The translations under genes and the position numbers were made by a program. From positions 70,833 through 134,832 of the forward strand of contig CAKQDA010000003.1 in NCBI GenBank assembly GCA_934218695.1: a stretch of 64,000 nt of DNA, read 5' to 3'. Below are positions 28,401-36,899 of this stretch, one piece after another (position 1 is the first letter of the stretch; each line of letters starts with the position of its first letter). The DNA comes from an uncultured Succinivibrio sp. (lineage in GTDB: Bacteria > Pseudomonadota > Gammaproteobacteria > Enterobacterales > Succinivibrionaceae). The notes under the pieces were generated by a model that worked only from the letters and a program-made list of their open reading frames with translations, made no database searches and was not told where the DNA came from.

Positions 28401-28685
28401 CATGCATCTAAGATCCGTTTCCGTCCTATTTTAATGACTTCAATGGCATTTATTTTAGGTGTTACACCTCTGGCACTGAGTTCTGGTGCTGGTGCAGCAG
28501 GCCGAAATGAAATTGGTTTCTGCGTTATCGGTGGTATGTTAACCGCAACTGTACTGGCAATTTTCTATGTTCCTGTATTCTTCGTTTTAGTAATGAGATA
28601 CTTTACAAAATATGTGCCTGCAGAAGAAAAAATGAAAAAATCAGAAGAGCATGATAAAGAACTGAATGAACAGTTGAAGATTTAA
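25434..28685 (+). CDS. acrB: RND multidrug efflux transporter AcrB
   Basis: Proton-driven HAE1-family inner-membrane pump that works with AcrA and a TolC-type channel. The N-terminal MARFFINRPIFAWVIAI is diagnostic. The proton-relay aspartates lie in GLLVDDAIVVVENVERI. At 1083 residues it is about 34 longer than E. coli AcrB; the extra length lies around residues 505-556, in the segment before TM7, rich in Lys, Arg and aromatic residues. Twelve membrane segments are expected. No outer-membrane channel gene follows; a terminator closes the operon at 28705-28732. Confidence 0.96.
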   Translation: MARFFINRPIFAWVIAICIMLAGLFSVSTLPVSQYPTIAPPSVSIDASYPGADAATVERSVTQIIEQNMTGLDGYMYMSSTSDSFGNARIVITFEPGTNADIAQVQVQNKMQQTQSQLPTTVQQNGVDVSKSTDAFLLVASLVTKDDKHTSDDLSDYIESNLKEPLARVKGVGSLQVFGAKYAMRVWVDPKKLANYALSAGEVLAAIQAQNAQVTYGSLGGMPAVPGQMYAYTITGQKRLENVEQFQNILLRVNQDGTKVYLKDIGTVELGAEYYNAHANYNGRACSGLAVRLSSGANALDTAKRVKAEIDKLKPYFPEWVETTYPYDTTEFIQVSINEVFHTLIEAIILVVFIMYLFLQNFRATLIPSITVPVVLLGTFAIMQVCGFSINTLTMFGLVLAIGLLVDDAIVVVENVERILHEEPNLTPKQATIKSMDEITGALIGIALVLSAVFIPMAFFGGSTGIIYRQFSITIVSAMVLSVAIAIILTPALCATILLPPNAKEDKKKSWFSVLNSRFDRLYSPVRKLLTLWNRFFAYISEKYQEKVKVIVKRIGRYLVYYVAICVALVFCFTRIPTAFLPSEDQGVLMTMVSLPAGSTLEKTDGVLKQVRQYFETAEKNDVYSIMTVSGFSFAGQGQNAGMGFIKLKDWSERTNAEQHADAISNRAYMPLLGGIRDGLAFAFNIPAIPELGTANGFDLYLVDQGSNGHDELMKVRNQYIYAASQSPLLTQVRANGMDDTPQLKIKIDYEKAMSLGLSPSDINNTFSVAWGSAYIDNFMDRNRVKKVYVQGMAKDRMTENDLKKWYVKSNTGKMVPFSAFVTTEWSYGSPRLERFNGLSAVEIQGSAAPGISSGQAMNEMQRIADEVLPPGYGISWYGVSYQEQLAGSQGPMLYLVSLLVVFLSLAALYESWSIPFAVMLVVPLGIIGAILAAMITQYVPVKTVLSNDVYFQVGLLTTVGLAAKNAILIVEFAKDLYDRGERLTEAVIHASKIRFRPILMTSMAFILGVTPLALSSGAGAAGRNEIGFCVIGGMLTATVLAIFYVPVFFVLVMRYFTKYVPAEEKMKKSEEHDKELNEQLKI

Positions 28686-28704
28686 TCTAAAACTGTTTCT
28701 ACAA

Positions 28705-28732
28705 AAAAGGTAATCCTCTCGGATTACCTTTT
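28705..28732 (+). terminator. intrinsic terminator after acrB
   Basis: The arms AAAAGGTAATCC and GGATTACCTTTT around a TCTC loop pair perfectly and are followed by T. It also faces the orphan gene on the minus strand. Confidence 0.9.
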
Positions 28733-28774
28733 TTTTATGACAATCAAATGTGTTGTCACACCATATTGCCAATA

Positions 28775-29917
28775 CTAATTAAGAGCATTCACCAAACTTT
28801 CATTTACATCATTTAAAAAAGGACTTGTTGCAAAAGGTCCGTTCTGCAAACAAGATCTTAATAAGTTTTCATCGTTTTTATCTTCACTCTTTGTAAAAAC
28901 CTCAGGCAGTAAAATTCCTAATTGCTGAACATACAGAGAGTTCCGTAAATCACAATTCTTTAGTATGTTTCTGGTTCTTTTTATTGCAATAGCCAGTTCA
29001 AAAGCGTCATGCCTGTTTATTGCAAATTGACGATCATTCATATTTTCAAGTGCAAATTTCTTTTTAAAAGATAAAAAGTAATATTTTCTTCCAAATAAAG
29101 GGAGGGAATTTAATGCGATCTGGTTTATCAGACTTGATGACATCAGAGCTTCAGCCCATAAGCTGTCCATTAAAAGAATGTAACTGTCAGAGGTAGTATC
29201 AAAAACCTGATAGTGTTCCCTTAAAATAAGAGGACCAGTTACAAGTGAATTCTTTTTACCCAACATCAAAAAGTCATCAGCAATTTCACCAGATTGTAAA
29301 AGAGGAGAAGTCATTACATCTTCAAATGATTTGTTTTTTAGAATGTTTTTCACATAACCAAAAGACAATGAATCATTTAAACCATCAGGTGCAGTTAAAT
29401 CTTCAGTATCGGTAGCACTTCTTAATGCATTACTGAATAAAGCTCTGTCTGAGACCTTACCTATTAAAGAGTAAGTTGGTAAAATCACTGAACGAAACTC
29501 ATAATAAATACCATCACGCAAATTGATGTCCAGATCATGAGATCTTGTATTTGAAAAGGCACTGAACAAAGACAAAGCGTAGCGTTTTGATTTATTAACT
29601 CTTACGTTGGTTAATCTGCAAAATCTGTGTGACGTTGGGCTAAACAGTAAGTAAATTTCATTATTGTTTATTATTTCTTTCTGAAACACATTTTCTTCTA
29701 AAAGAGATGATTTTACCCAATTGTCATGAAGTTTTTTATCGACTGCAAGAATGTAATAATTTCCATCTTCACTTAAATACAGTTCCCAACAGTCAGATTC
29801 ATCCTCTTTATCACCGATAGTTATTCCACAAGGTAAGGTAAAACCATTTTCAAAAATCGAAATGTTTTCTTCATCACTTAAAAGAAACTTACTCTCATCA
29901 ACTATAAAGTCCACCAT
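28775..29917 (-). CDS. protein of unknown function
   Basis: I do not recognise this 380-residue protein. There is no signal peptide or membrane segment, and no metal-binding cluster or Walker motif that I can see. It is acidic to neutral, rich in Asp, Glu, Ser and Asn, and looks like a soluble cytoplasmic protein of mixed strands and helices. The sequence RHDAFELAIAIKRTRNILKN near 305-325 looks helical. It stands alone between the acrB terminator and divergent fldA, with 172 nt to fldA. Codon use looks like the neighbours. Confidence 0.7.
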   Translation of the reverse strand: MVDFIVDESKFLLSDEENISIFENGFTLPCGITIGDKEDESDCWELYLSEDGNYYILAVDKKLHDNWVKSSLLEENVFQKEIINNNEIYLLFSPTSHRFCRLTNVRVNKSKRYALSLFSAFSNTRSHDLDINLRDGIYYEFRSVILPTYSLIGKVSDRALFSNALRSATDTEDLTAPDGLNDSLSFGYVKNILKNKSFEDVMTSPLLQSGEIADDFLMLGKKNSLVTGPLILREHYQVFDTTSDSYILLMDSLWAEALMSSSLINQIALNSLPLFGRKYYFLSFKKKFALENMNDRQFAINRHDAFELAIAIKRTRNILKNCDLRNSLYVQQLGILLPEVFTKSEDKNDENLLRSCLQNGPFATSPFLNDVNESLVNALN

Positions 29918-30089
29918 AAAACTGCCTGCTTTTGTTATACAAATTTATATCTATGTGTATATTTTCCTATATTTGGATCTTGTATCAAAGAAAATTAAAT
30001 AAAGATGATAAAGGTTAGCAACTAGTCAATGTACGTTATAAATTACAAATATAATATGCGCAGTTATTCGTGATAGGGTTAATTAGAAA

Positions 30090-30599
30090 ATGAAAGACGT
30101 CGCTTTATTTTATGGCACATATACTGGTGTTACTGGAACTGTAGCACAAAAAATTGTAAATGAGCTTGGCGCTGACAAAGTTGATTTATATAACATCTGC
30201 AAAGACGGCGACAAGATGGAAAACTATAAGAAACTTATCATAGGGACTTCAACCTGGAGTATAGGTGAGCTTCAGGAAGATTGGGATGCTTTCATGCCAA
30301 AACTGCAGAAGATGGATTTTACAGGAAAAACAGTAGCTCTCTTTGGAACAGGAGATCAGGTTGGCTACCCTGACACATTCCTGGACGGAATGGGTATGCT
30401 TTATGAAACTTTCCAGTACCGTGGAGCAAAGTTTATAGGATTCTGGCCTACTCAGGGCTACGATTTTACAAGTCCTCTCCCCCTTTTAGATCATGATCAT
30501 TTTGTAGGTCTTGCAATTGATGAAGACAATCAGTCTGAACTCACAGATGAGAGGATCAAGGAATGGTGCAAAATGATTAAGCCTGAACTTGGGCTTTAA
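30090..30599 (+). CDS. fldA: flavodoxin, long-chain
   Basis: FMN-binding one-electron carrier for radical enzymes and reductive biosynthesis. The 169 residues and the loop insertion mark the long-chain type. The phosphate loop reads FYGTYTGVTGTVA (T-x-T-G-x-T rule). The tryptophan flank of FMN is STWSIGELQEDW, and the second loop is FGTGDQVGYPDTFLDG. A TATAAT lies at 30050-30055. It is monocistronic, with a perfect terminator after it. Confidence 0.95.
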   Translation: MKDVALFYGTYTGVTGTVAQKIVNELGADKVDLYNICKDGDKMENYKKLIIGTSTWSIGELQEDWDAFMPKLQKMDFTGKTVALFGTGDQVGYPDTFLDGMGMLYETFQYRGAKFIGFWPTQGYDFTSPLPLLDHDHFVGLAIDEDNQSELTDERIKEWCKMIKPELGL

Positions 30600-30636
30600 C
30601 ACAGAAGATTTACTTTTATTGACGCTGTGGTGCAAG

Positions 30637-30660
30637 AAGGAATGTTTTAGAACATTCCTT
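30637..30660 (+). terminator. intrinsic terminator after fldA
   Basis: Perfect 10-base arms AAGGAATGTT and AACATTCCTT around TTAG, followed by a T run. Confidence 0.9.
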
Positions 30661-30733
30661 TTTTGTTTAATATTCTACACATTTAGTGCATAAAACACAC
30701 TGTTTATGCGTCTTTTTAAATATCGAGTTTTCT

Positions 30734-30742
30734 TGATATAAT
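30734..30742 (+). promoter_or_regulatory. extended -10 for the NSS symporter gene
   Basis: TGA-TATAAT is a perfect extended -10, about 60 nt before the ATG. No good -35 is needed or seen. Confidence 0.55.
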
Positions 30743-30803
30743 ATTGCGCACAGAATGAGAGCGATCTTATAAAACAAGATCAGTATAAATTTTAGGAAAT
30801 TCT

Positions 30804-32198
30804 ATGAATAGTAATAATAGAATAGGTTTTGCCTCAAAAATTGGAGGTCTGCTGGCTGCAGCTGGTTCAGCCGTAGGTTTAGGCAATATTTGGAGATTTC
30901 CAACTCAGGCCGGTGAAGAAGGTGGAGCAGCTTTCTTACTGGTATACGTGGCAATCATTTTTATTTTTGGTATACCTCTTTTAATTTCAGAATTTGCAAT
31001 TGGTCGTCATGCCAGAGCAAACGTCGGAAATGCATACAGTGTTTTAGCACCAAATGCTCACTGGAAATTCATTGGTGTCGCTTCAGTTTTGGTTGCATTC
31101 ACTATCTTCTGCTACTACAACGTAGTTGTAGGTTGGGTTGTTTACTACGTCTGGGATGCAATTTCTGGAAATTTCGTATGCCTCGGTCAGATTGTTAATA
31201 CTGATGGATCAAATGAATTTGCTAATCACTTTGGCGCTTTTGTTTCAAATCCTTGGAAACCTATTGTATGCTTAGCCATTGTCATAGGTATCATGCATTA
31301 TGTTATCGTGTCTGGCGTCCAGAAAGGAATTGAGAGATCTTCAAAGCTTTTAGTACCAGCATTATTCATTATCATGATCATGCTTGTAGTTTTTGCAGCT
31401 ACCATGCCTGGTGCTGCAGAAGGCTATAAATTCCTCTTCAACCCTGATTTCAGTGCAATTACTCCTGATGTGTGTTTATCTGCTTTAGGACAATGTTTCT
31501 ACTCATTCTCTTTAGGAATGGGACTTGTTACCTACGCATCATATTTCAGAAGAGATGTAAACTTAAACAGGACAGCTTTATCTGTAGGTTTAATTGACAC
31601 TTTTGTTGCCATCATGGCAGGCATGATCATCTTCCCTGCAGTTTTCTCTGTTCAGGGGATGGAACCTTCAGCAGGAGCTGGTTTGGTATTCATTTCATTA
31701 CCAAACGTGTTCAATTCAGCATTGCAGTCACTTCCTTTCTTCGGATGGCTCATTCCAACAGCTTTCTACGTAATTCTGTTTATGGCAGCAATTACTTCAT
31801 GTATCTTCTTACATGAAGTTTCAACCGCTTTTATTGCTGAAAGAGCAAATCTGTCAAGACACAAGGCGGCAACTATTGTCTCAATTTCAGCTTTTGTAAT
31901 CGGATGCGGAGCTTCATTATCCATGGGACCATGGTCAGATCCAATCTTCTTTGGAATGAACTTCTTTGATTTCCTAGACTATGTAACAGCAAAACTTATA
32001 TTACCTTTAACCGGAATGGGCGCAGCTCTGTTCGTCGGTTGGAAGATGACCACAAGACAGTTATGGTCAGAGTTAACATCTTACGGAAAGGTTAAGTTTG
32101 CATGGATTATACCTTTCAAGATCCTTGTAAGATACATCATCCCTGTTTTAATTCTGCTGATTATGATCACACAGTTATTTGGTATCAAATTCGGATAA
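30804..32198 (+). CDS. sodium-dependent transporter, NSS family
   Basis: Neurotransmitter:sodium symporter family, LeuT fold, 464 residues with 11-12 membrane segments. The first half of the signature is AAAGSAVGLGNIWRFP, the broken TM1 that binds sodium and substrate. Bacterial members take up amino acids such as Leu, Ala, Tyr or Trp; the substrate here cannot be read. AGGA lies about 7 nt before the ATG. A terminator at 32229-32262 follows, so the gene is alone. Bacterial NSS genes sometimes have a tiny partner subunit gene; I see none. Confidence 0.9.
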   Translation: MNSNNRIGFASKIGGLLAAAGSAVGLGNIWRFPTQAGEEGGAAFLLVYVAIIFIFGIPLLISEFAIGRHARANVGNAYSVLAPNAHWKFIGVASVLVAFTIFCYYNVVVGWVVYYVWDAISGNFVCLGQIVNTDGSNEFANHFGAFVSNPWKPIVCLAIVIGIMHYVIVSGVQKGIERSSKLLVPALFIIMIMLVVFAATMPGAAEGYKFLFNPDFSAITPDVCLSALGQCFYSFSLGMGLVTYASYFRRDVNLNRTALSVGLIDTFVAIMAGMIIFPAVFSVQGMEPSAGAGLVFISLPNVFNSALQSLPFFGWLIPTAFYVILFMAAITSCIFLHEVSTAFIAERANLSRHKAATIVSISAFVIGCGASLSMGPWSDPIFFGMNFFDFLDYVTAKLILPLTGMGAALFVGWKMTTRQLWSELTSYGKVKFAWIIPFKILVRYIIPVLILLIMITQLFGIKFG

Positions 32199-32228
32199 TC
32201 AGTAAAACATAAAACAGTTTCAATTCAT

Positions 32229-32268
32229 TAAGGCCTCACAAGACGCTCTTGTTGAGGTCTTATTTTTT
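32229..32268 (+). terminator. intrinsic terminator after the NSS symporter
   Basis: Long stem of TAAG, CCTCA and AAGA against TCTT, TGAGG and CTTA with small bulges, then TTTTTT. Confidence 0.75.
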
Positions 32269-32435
32269 CACTAATCATATCTCTTTATTGAATACTGGCA
32301 TTGTAGCAATGTCTGCACTACACTATTCTGATTCTCCATTAGCACATGACTTTTCAGATTTCATGATTGCCGTTTATAGAAAATTTTTTCATCAGCATGA
32401 TAGAGTCGTATGTGGTGATTGCCTTATGGCAAAAT
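32263..32435. other. intergenic stretch between the NSS symporter and phoA
   Basis: No gene supported. An open frame of 62 codons runs from 32249 to 32437 but starts inside the terminator stem, has no ribosome site, and resembles nothing I know. The stretch could be a remnant of a lost gene. Confidence 0.4.
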
Positions 32436-32459
32436 AAAGCGCTACATAAGTAGCGCTTT
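32436..32459 (-). terminator. intrinsic terminator of phoA
   Basis: Perfect 10-base arms AAAGCGCTAC and GTAGCGCTTT around ATAA; followed on the minus strand by TATTTT. Ends 24 nt past the phoA stop. Confidence 0.85.
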
Positions 32460-32482
32460 GATATGCAATTAGAATGACCTTT

Positions 32483-33907
32483 TTACTTCTTTAACTGTAA
32501 AACTTTGGTAATAGTCTTAAATAAATCAGTCTGATCAGTTAACCCCATGATGTTCAGAGCTCCAGGACCGTATGCTGCAACTCTTAACTGTGAACCTGTA
32601 TGACCCGCATCATTAACATCTTCAGAATTACCATATGAAATGGTCATTGGGGCTCCATCAGCTGTAATAACAGCCTGAGTATAACCAGGAGCCTTTGCAT
32701 TTGGATAAACAATCTGAGTTGCGTGAGAATGATCTGCAGTTACGATAACCAGGGTGTTGCCATCTTTTTTGGCAAAGTCTAATGCAACCTGTACAGCCTC
32801 ATCCAAGTCCATTGTTTCACCAAACTGACCACAAGGATTATTCTTGTGAGCCTGCTTATCGATTGAAGCACCTTCAACCTGCAGGAAGAAACCGTTCTTA
32901 TTAGTCTTTAACAGATCAATTGTCTTCTTGGTCATATCAGCTAACTTAGGAATTGAAGCTGTACGCTCCTTGTTAACTTCGCACTTAACAGCAGGTCTGT
33001 CCAGGTTACCATGGAAAGAAGCCTGTGGACCTTTTAATCTTACAGGCATATTACCTGGTGCAAATAAACCTAAAACAGGTTTTTTCTGGTCAGCATTTGA
33101 AACTGACTGTAACTCATCAGCATTTGTTACGATTGTGTAACCTTCTTCCTTAGCCTGTTCTAATAAAGTCTTACCTTTATATTTACCATAAGTTGCCTTC
33201 TCTTCGAAAGTGGTCATACCACCACCTAAAGTAACATCTGCTCTTGTCTTAATTATCTGCTCAGAAATTGAGCCTAAGCCGCCATTTTCTAACAGATTTG
33301 AAGGGCACTTCTCTGCAGTTGCTTTAGGACCATAGCACTTTCTCTGAGTAACGTGAGCGATCTGAGCAGCAGGTGTGGCATCCTGTATTTCTGATGTAGT
33401 AATATCACCTGTTGCCAACCCCTTCTTTTTAGCTAATTCAATAATTGAAGTAACTGGCTTACCATCAAGATCAACGCCGATTGCGCCGTTGTATGACTTA
33501 GTGCCTGTTGACCAAGCTGTACCAGATGCTGCTGAATCAGTTACATAATCAGGAAGATGTGTTTCTTTATTTAAAGAATAATGTGTGTACTGCCCTGAAA
33601 ATGGCAGTGCATCAATTCCAGGAAAATAACCACCAGCACCGTGAGCATAATTACGGGCAGCAGTAATTTCACTATCGCCCATACCGTCACCGATTAAAAG
33701 AATAACATTCTTAGCGTGTTCTTTTTTGGCTAACTTAATCTGGCTCTCGTACATTGCATTCATATCACCGTGAATACGAGAAGCGCCACCAGTAACTGTA
33801 ATATTTCCTACGGCTTCTCTGTTATAAATATCTTCTGCTGCATTTGCATTACCAACAATAGCGGTTGCCAAAGCTAAACTTAAAACTGTAACAAATTTCC
33901 TATTCAT
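32483..33907 (-). CDS. phoA: alkaline phosphatase, periplasmic
   Basis: Releases phosphate from esters in the periplasm. The 474 residues include a signal peptide ([19 protein letters not shown], cut near ANA-AED). The nucleophile is Ser125 in DSAASGTAW. Metal ligands are in [10 protein letters not shown] (Asp74), [12 protein letters not shown] and TADHSHA. Four cysteines give two likely disulfides, clients of DsbA. The E. coli pattern DSAASATAW has an Ala where this has Gly. I could not find a convincing Pho box upstream. It stands alone. Confidence 0.93.
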   Translation of the reverse strand: MNRKFVTVLSLALATAIVGNANAAEDIYNREAVGNITVTGGASRIHGDMNAMYESQIKLAKKEHAKNVILLIGDGMGDSEITAARNYAHGAGGYFPGIDALPFSGQYTHYSLNKETHLPDYVTDSAASGTAWSTGTKSYNGAIGVDLDGKPVTSIIELAKKKGLATGDITTSEIQDATPAAQIAHVTQRKCYGPKATAEKCPSNLLENGGLGSISEQIIKTRADVTLGGGMTTFEEKATYGKYKGKTLLEQAKEEGYTIVTNADELQSVSNADQKKPVLGLFAPGNMPVRLKGPQASFHGNLDRPAVKCEVNKERTASIPKLADMTKKTIDLLKTNKNGFFLQVEGASIDKQAHKNNPCGQFGETMDLDEAVQVALDFAKKDGNTLVIVTADHSHATQIVYPNAKAPGYTQAVITADGAPMTISYGNSEDVNDAGHTGSQLRVAAYGPGALNIMGLTDQTDLFKTITKVLQLKK

Positions 33908-34018
33908 ATAAACCTCAATAATTCCAATTGATGAGGTAAATATATAAGTGGAATGTAAACAGCTTATTCGTATATTGTGATTTTTCTGTTAAATTTTCAT
34001 TCGAATTGTAAAAAGATC

Positions 34019-34052
34019 AAAAAAGAGGATTATCCTCAGGACAATCCCCTTT
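34019..34052 (-). terminator. intrinsic terminator of the sugar-binding protein gene
   Basis: AAAG-GGATT arms pair with AATCC-CTTT around an inner GAGGAT/ATCCTC palindrome; six A at 34019-34024 give a U run on the minus strand. Confidence 0.7.
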
Positions 34053-34081
34053 CTTAAATTTCTTGTTATCTTTTTTCTTGG

Positions 34082-35224
34082 CTATTTTCCAAAACGAGCT
34101 GCAGCATCTTCGATAGAGATCTTAGTTGCAGCCTCCTTTAAGCCTTCAAGAGATAAGTTGGACATGTCAACTAATTCCTGATCTGTAAATGGTAGCTGCT
34201 TTACGAAATATTTCTCGTACCCCTGATAATCCTCAGGTGATGCTACAAACAGATAAGGGAAAGTAATATCTTCAAACTTACCTTCAAAGTCTTTGTAATT
34301 ACCCTTAATGGCATTATATACAGTCATGAATGCAATCAGAGGATCACAGTAATGACCACCTGACTGACCAGCCATAGAACCATTCTTTAATCTCTCGCCT
34401 AAATCAGGTAAAAAGTCGGTAGAAACAACTGCAATCTTGCCTGTTTTGCCAGCTCTTTCTACAGCAGCAATAGCACCCTGTAATGGATCTCCACCACCAC
34501 CTGCTGGAATTAAAGCATCAAGTTTAGGATTTGCAGCCATTAATGCTTCAGCAGCTTTAGAACCACCTTCAGAAGATGTACCTGCATACTGAGGCTCAGT
34601 TAATTTTGCCTGGTCATCTGGGTGAGTCTTATTCCACTTCTCAACACCTGCTTTGTAACCTGCCCATCTGCCTAGCCATGTTGCATCGCCCTGCTCCCAA
34701 CCGATTAAGCCGATGTTTCTGCAGCCTTTATCCAACAAAATGTTTACCAAGTGCTCACCATTATCAGGCTCATCCTCATGAACAGCGCCTATATAATAAG
34801 GAGATTTCTCTGCAAACTTGTAAATTGATGGACTTGCATCTTTTGAAATAATTCTGAAGAATTGAGTTAAATATACTTCATTGTCGTTTGCGGTCTTAAT
34901 GGCAGATGTCATCTCTGTATCAGAAGAGTTACAAATAATAATACCCTGACAGCCGGCAGCAACAAGCTGCTCAACAGAAGCGGTAACTTTCTCTGATACG
35001 TGAGCCTGGTCAACGTACTGAACCTTTACTCCCAAAGCCTTAGCAGCCTCATCAAGAACTCTCTTACAATCTGAGCCTAAAACATCAGTTGATGACCAAA
35101 TTGACACACCAATTTTAATGTCACTATTTTCGATTGCAGATGCAGTATTTGCAAATGAAGCAATACCAGCAGCAACTGCTGTGCATGCAAATGCCTTAGC
35201 AAACTTCTTTAAAGTAAATTTCAT
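34082..35224 (-). CDS. sugar ABC transporter periplasmic binding protein
   Basis: Peripla_BP_4-type binding protein for a pentose or hexose. The start is the ATG at 35224 (MKFTLKKFAKAF), preceded by AGGAA; an ATG 22 codons upstream has no ribosome site. The product has 380 residues with a signal peptide (AFACTAVAAGIASF, cut after NTASA). Binding-protein signs are KIGVSIWSSTDVLG and the IGLIGWEQGD and PAGGGGDPLQGA segments. It is divergent from its permease and ATPase genes, across 713 nt holding two LacI-type operators. Because the cluster ends with araA, the substrate is probably L-arabinose or a precursor (inference). Confidence 0.88.
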   Translation of the reverse strand: MKFTLKKFAKAFACTAVAAGIASFANTASAIENSDIKIGVSIWSSTDVLGSDCKRVLDEAAKALGVKVQYVDQAHVSEKVTASVEQLVAAGCQGIIICNSSDTEMTSAIKTANDNEVYLTQFFRIISKDASPSIYKFAEKSPYYIGAVHEDEPDNGEHLVNILLDKGCRNIGLIGWEQGDATWLGRWAGYKAGVEKWNKTHPDDQAKLTEPQYAGTSSEGGSKAAEALMAANPKLDALIPAGGGGDPLQGAIAAVERAGKTGKIAVVSTDFLPDLGERLKNGSMAGQSGGHYCDPLIAFMTVYNAIKGNYKDFEGKFEDITFPYLFVASPEDYQGYEKYFVKQLPFTDQELVDMSNLSLEGLKEAATKISIEDAAARFGK

Positions 35225-35305
35225 AATCAATTCCTTATGTAATGTTAGGCAAGATGATTTTGTCTGAGACTCGAGATTTCTGTATTGCATCTCTAAAACT
35301 CATAC

Positions 35306-35334
35306 TATATATAATAGAGAATTTTTTAACGCAA
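35306..35334 (-). promoter_or_regulatory. promoter of the binding-protein gene
   Basis: On the minus strand TTGCGT and TATATA are separated by 17 bases. The -35 lies inside the operator at 35330-35343, a layout that would block RNA polymerase when repressor is bound. Confidence 0.6.
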
Positions 35335-35343
35335 ACGTATGCG
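35330..35343. promoter_or_regulatory. LacI/GalR-family operator 1
   Basis: CGCAAACGTATGCG is near-palindromic with a central CG, the pattern of LacI/GalR-family sites. One mismatch breaks symmetry. Confidence 0.65.
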
Positions 35344-35701
35344 GTGATCACAATTTTCACATTTTGATTCAATATAAAATTTTCATTTTTAGTATTTTTG
35401 ATGTAATTTCAAACTGTTATTATCTTCAAATTAAATTTCATTTGAAATATTTTTTAATTATTAAAAATAATTCACAAAATTATTTTCACTATTCATATAA
35501 ATATTGATCAATATAAGTGATTTAATATTGTGCATTATTTTCCTTGTATTACCTTTCATAAAAAATATTTAATATCAAACACAATTCCCTTAAAAAAGCC
35601 TGTTGATCGAAATTAATGAAACTTACAGCATCACAAATTTTGAGATCATTATCAAAAAAGCATTCATTTTTTATAAAAAAACTGTGCGCAGGTTACAATT
35701 T

Positions 35702-35715
35702 CGCAAACGTTTGCA
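35702..35715. promoter_or_regulatory. LacI/GalR-family operator 2
   Basis: GCAAACGTTTGC is a perfect 12-base palindrome (35703-35714), 372 bases from operator 1, enough for looping. Confidence 0.7.
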
Positions 35716-35937
35716 TGAAATAATCAAAATTTAGATTTATTCTTTTAATAGATATAAGTGTCTTCACTTTGTGTGACATAAGAATAATTTGTAGAAACTT
35801 TTTTTTAACAGTTATCTTTAATCTCTACCAAAACAGATACTTATAAACCTTTTAAAGGTCAAGGCAAAGACCGATACAAAAGACAAACAGTGCTTTCCAA
35901 TTTTTATTGAAATTCGCACAAACATAAGGAAATGATT

Positions 35938-36888
35938 ATGACTGGAATTAAAAATCTATCCGGTGCAACGAAAGGTTACATAGTACTTGTTGCTCTTGTA
36001 ATTCTTTCTTGGTTAGTTTTTAAGATCTTGACACCAGATAATTTCGGATCTGCAAATAACCTGTTGAGCTACTTCCAGGCAAGTTTAATTGCAACAGTAG
36101 GAGCTATTGGTTTCTACTTTGTTATGGATATGGGACTGTTCGATTTTTCTATCGGTGCCAACATTATTTTATCCGCAATTGTAGGCTGTCAGTTAGCAAC
36201 AACTTTTGAACTGGGGTATTTTGGCCTTGTTGCAGGAAGTATAGCAACCGGTGCTTTAGTTGGACTGTGTAACGGCTTTTTCTATGTAAAGTTAAGAATT
36301 CCATCCATGATCGTAACTGCAGGTTTAGCCCTGATTTACGAATCAATTGCAAACTACATGGCAGGTGGCGTAGAACAAACATTACCATCATCATTACGCG
36401 CTCTTGGTCAAATGCCAGGAAATATCATACTAGCTATCATCACCTTTATAATTGCCTACGGCATCTTAAACTACACAAAATTTGGTACTTATACTTATGC
36501 AATCGGCTCTGATGAGTTTGTCGCAAAGAACATGGGTATCAATGTTGATAAATTCAAAGTTCTGGCTTTTATCCTGTCAGGAGCATTCTTTGGTGCAATG
36601 GCTGTTTTGACCATCAGCTATGGTTCTTCAATGGTTGCAGTAACCGGCATGGCTTCAATGAGCAGAAACTTTGTTCCAACCATGGGATGTTTCTTTGGTC
36701 TTGCCTTCATGAAATACGGAATTCCACTGCAGGCCATTATTTTAGGCGAGTTCATAGTAAATATTATCTTCTTCGGCTTCATTTCACTTGGTGCTCCAAC
36801 AGCTATTCAAGACGTTATTACGGGTCTTGCACTGCTCATTATCATCACTTTAACCACCAAAGTAACAAAAGGTGAAATCGTTAAATAA
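35938..36888 (+). CDS. sugar ABC transporter permease 1
   Basis: BPD_transp_2-type inner-membrane permease of 316 residues, about nine to ten membrane segments, of the CUT2 (ribose/galactose/arabinose) group. Signs are DMGLFDFSIGANIILSAIVG and the YAIGSDEFVAKNMGI loop that meets the ATPase. I chose ATG 35938 over 35932 because AAGGAA ends directly at 35932, leaving no spacing for the first. It is followed by the ATPase after 11 nt. Two different permease genes flank one ATPase, like E. coli ytfT/yjfF, not the single araH. Confidence 0.9.
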   Translation: MTGIKNLSGATKGYIVLVALVILSWLVFKILTPDNFGSANNLLSYFQASLIATVGAIGFYFVMDMGLFDFSIGANIILSAIVGCQLATTFELGYFGLVAGSIATGALVGLCNGFFYVKLRIPSMIVTAGLALIYESIANYMAGGVEQTLPSSLRALGQMPGNIILAIITFIIAYGILNYTKFGTYTYAIGSDEFVAKNMGINVDKFKVLAFILSGAFFGAMAVLTISYGSSMVAVTGMASMSRNFVPTMGCFFGLAFMKYGIPLQAIILGEFIVNIIFFGFISLGAPTAIQDVITGLALLIIITLTTKVTKGEIVK

Positions 36889-36899
36889 GGAGAATCAAA

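Larger units (their letters stand above)
35225..35937. promoter_or_regulatory. 713-base divergent control region of the arabinose cluster
   Basis: No gene. It holds LacI-type operators at 35330-35343 and 35702-35715, a clear minus-strand promoter (35306-35334) overlapped by the first operator, and a very AT-rich middle (about 35400-35690). The plus-strand promoter is not obvious. Confidence 0.7.

Noticed and set aside
32249..32437. 62-codon open frame between the NSS symporter and phoA
   Set aside because: It starts inside the symporter terminator stem, has no ribosome site and resembles no family I recognise; probably chance.
33908..34010. Pho box upstream of phoA
   Set aside because: CTGTTTA-like sequences are present but the seven-base repeats with 4-base spacing do not match well enough.
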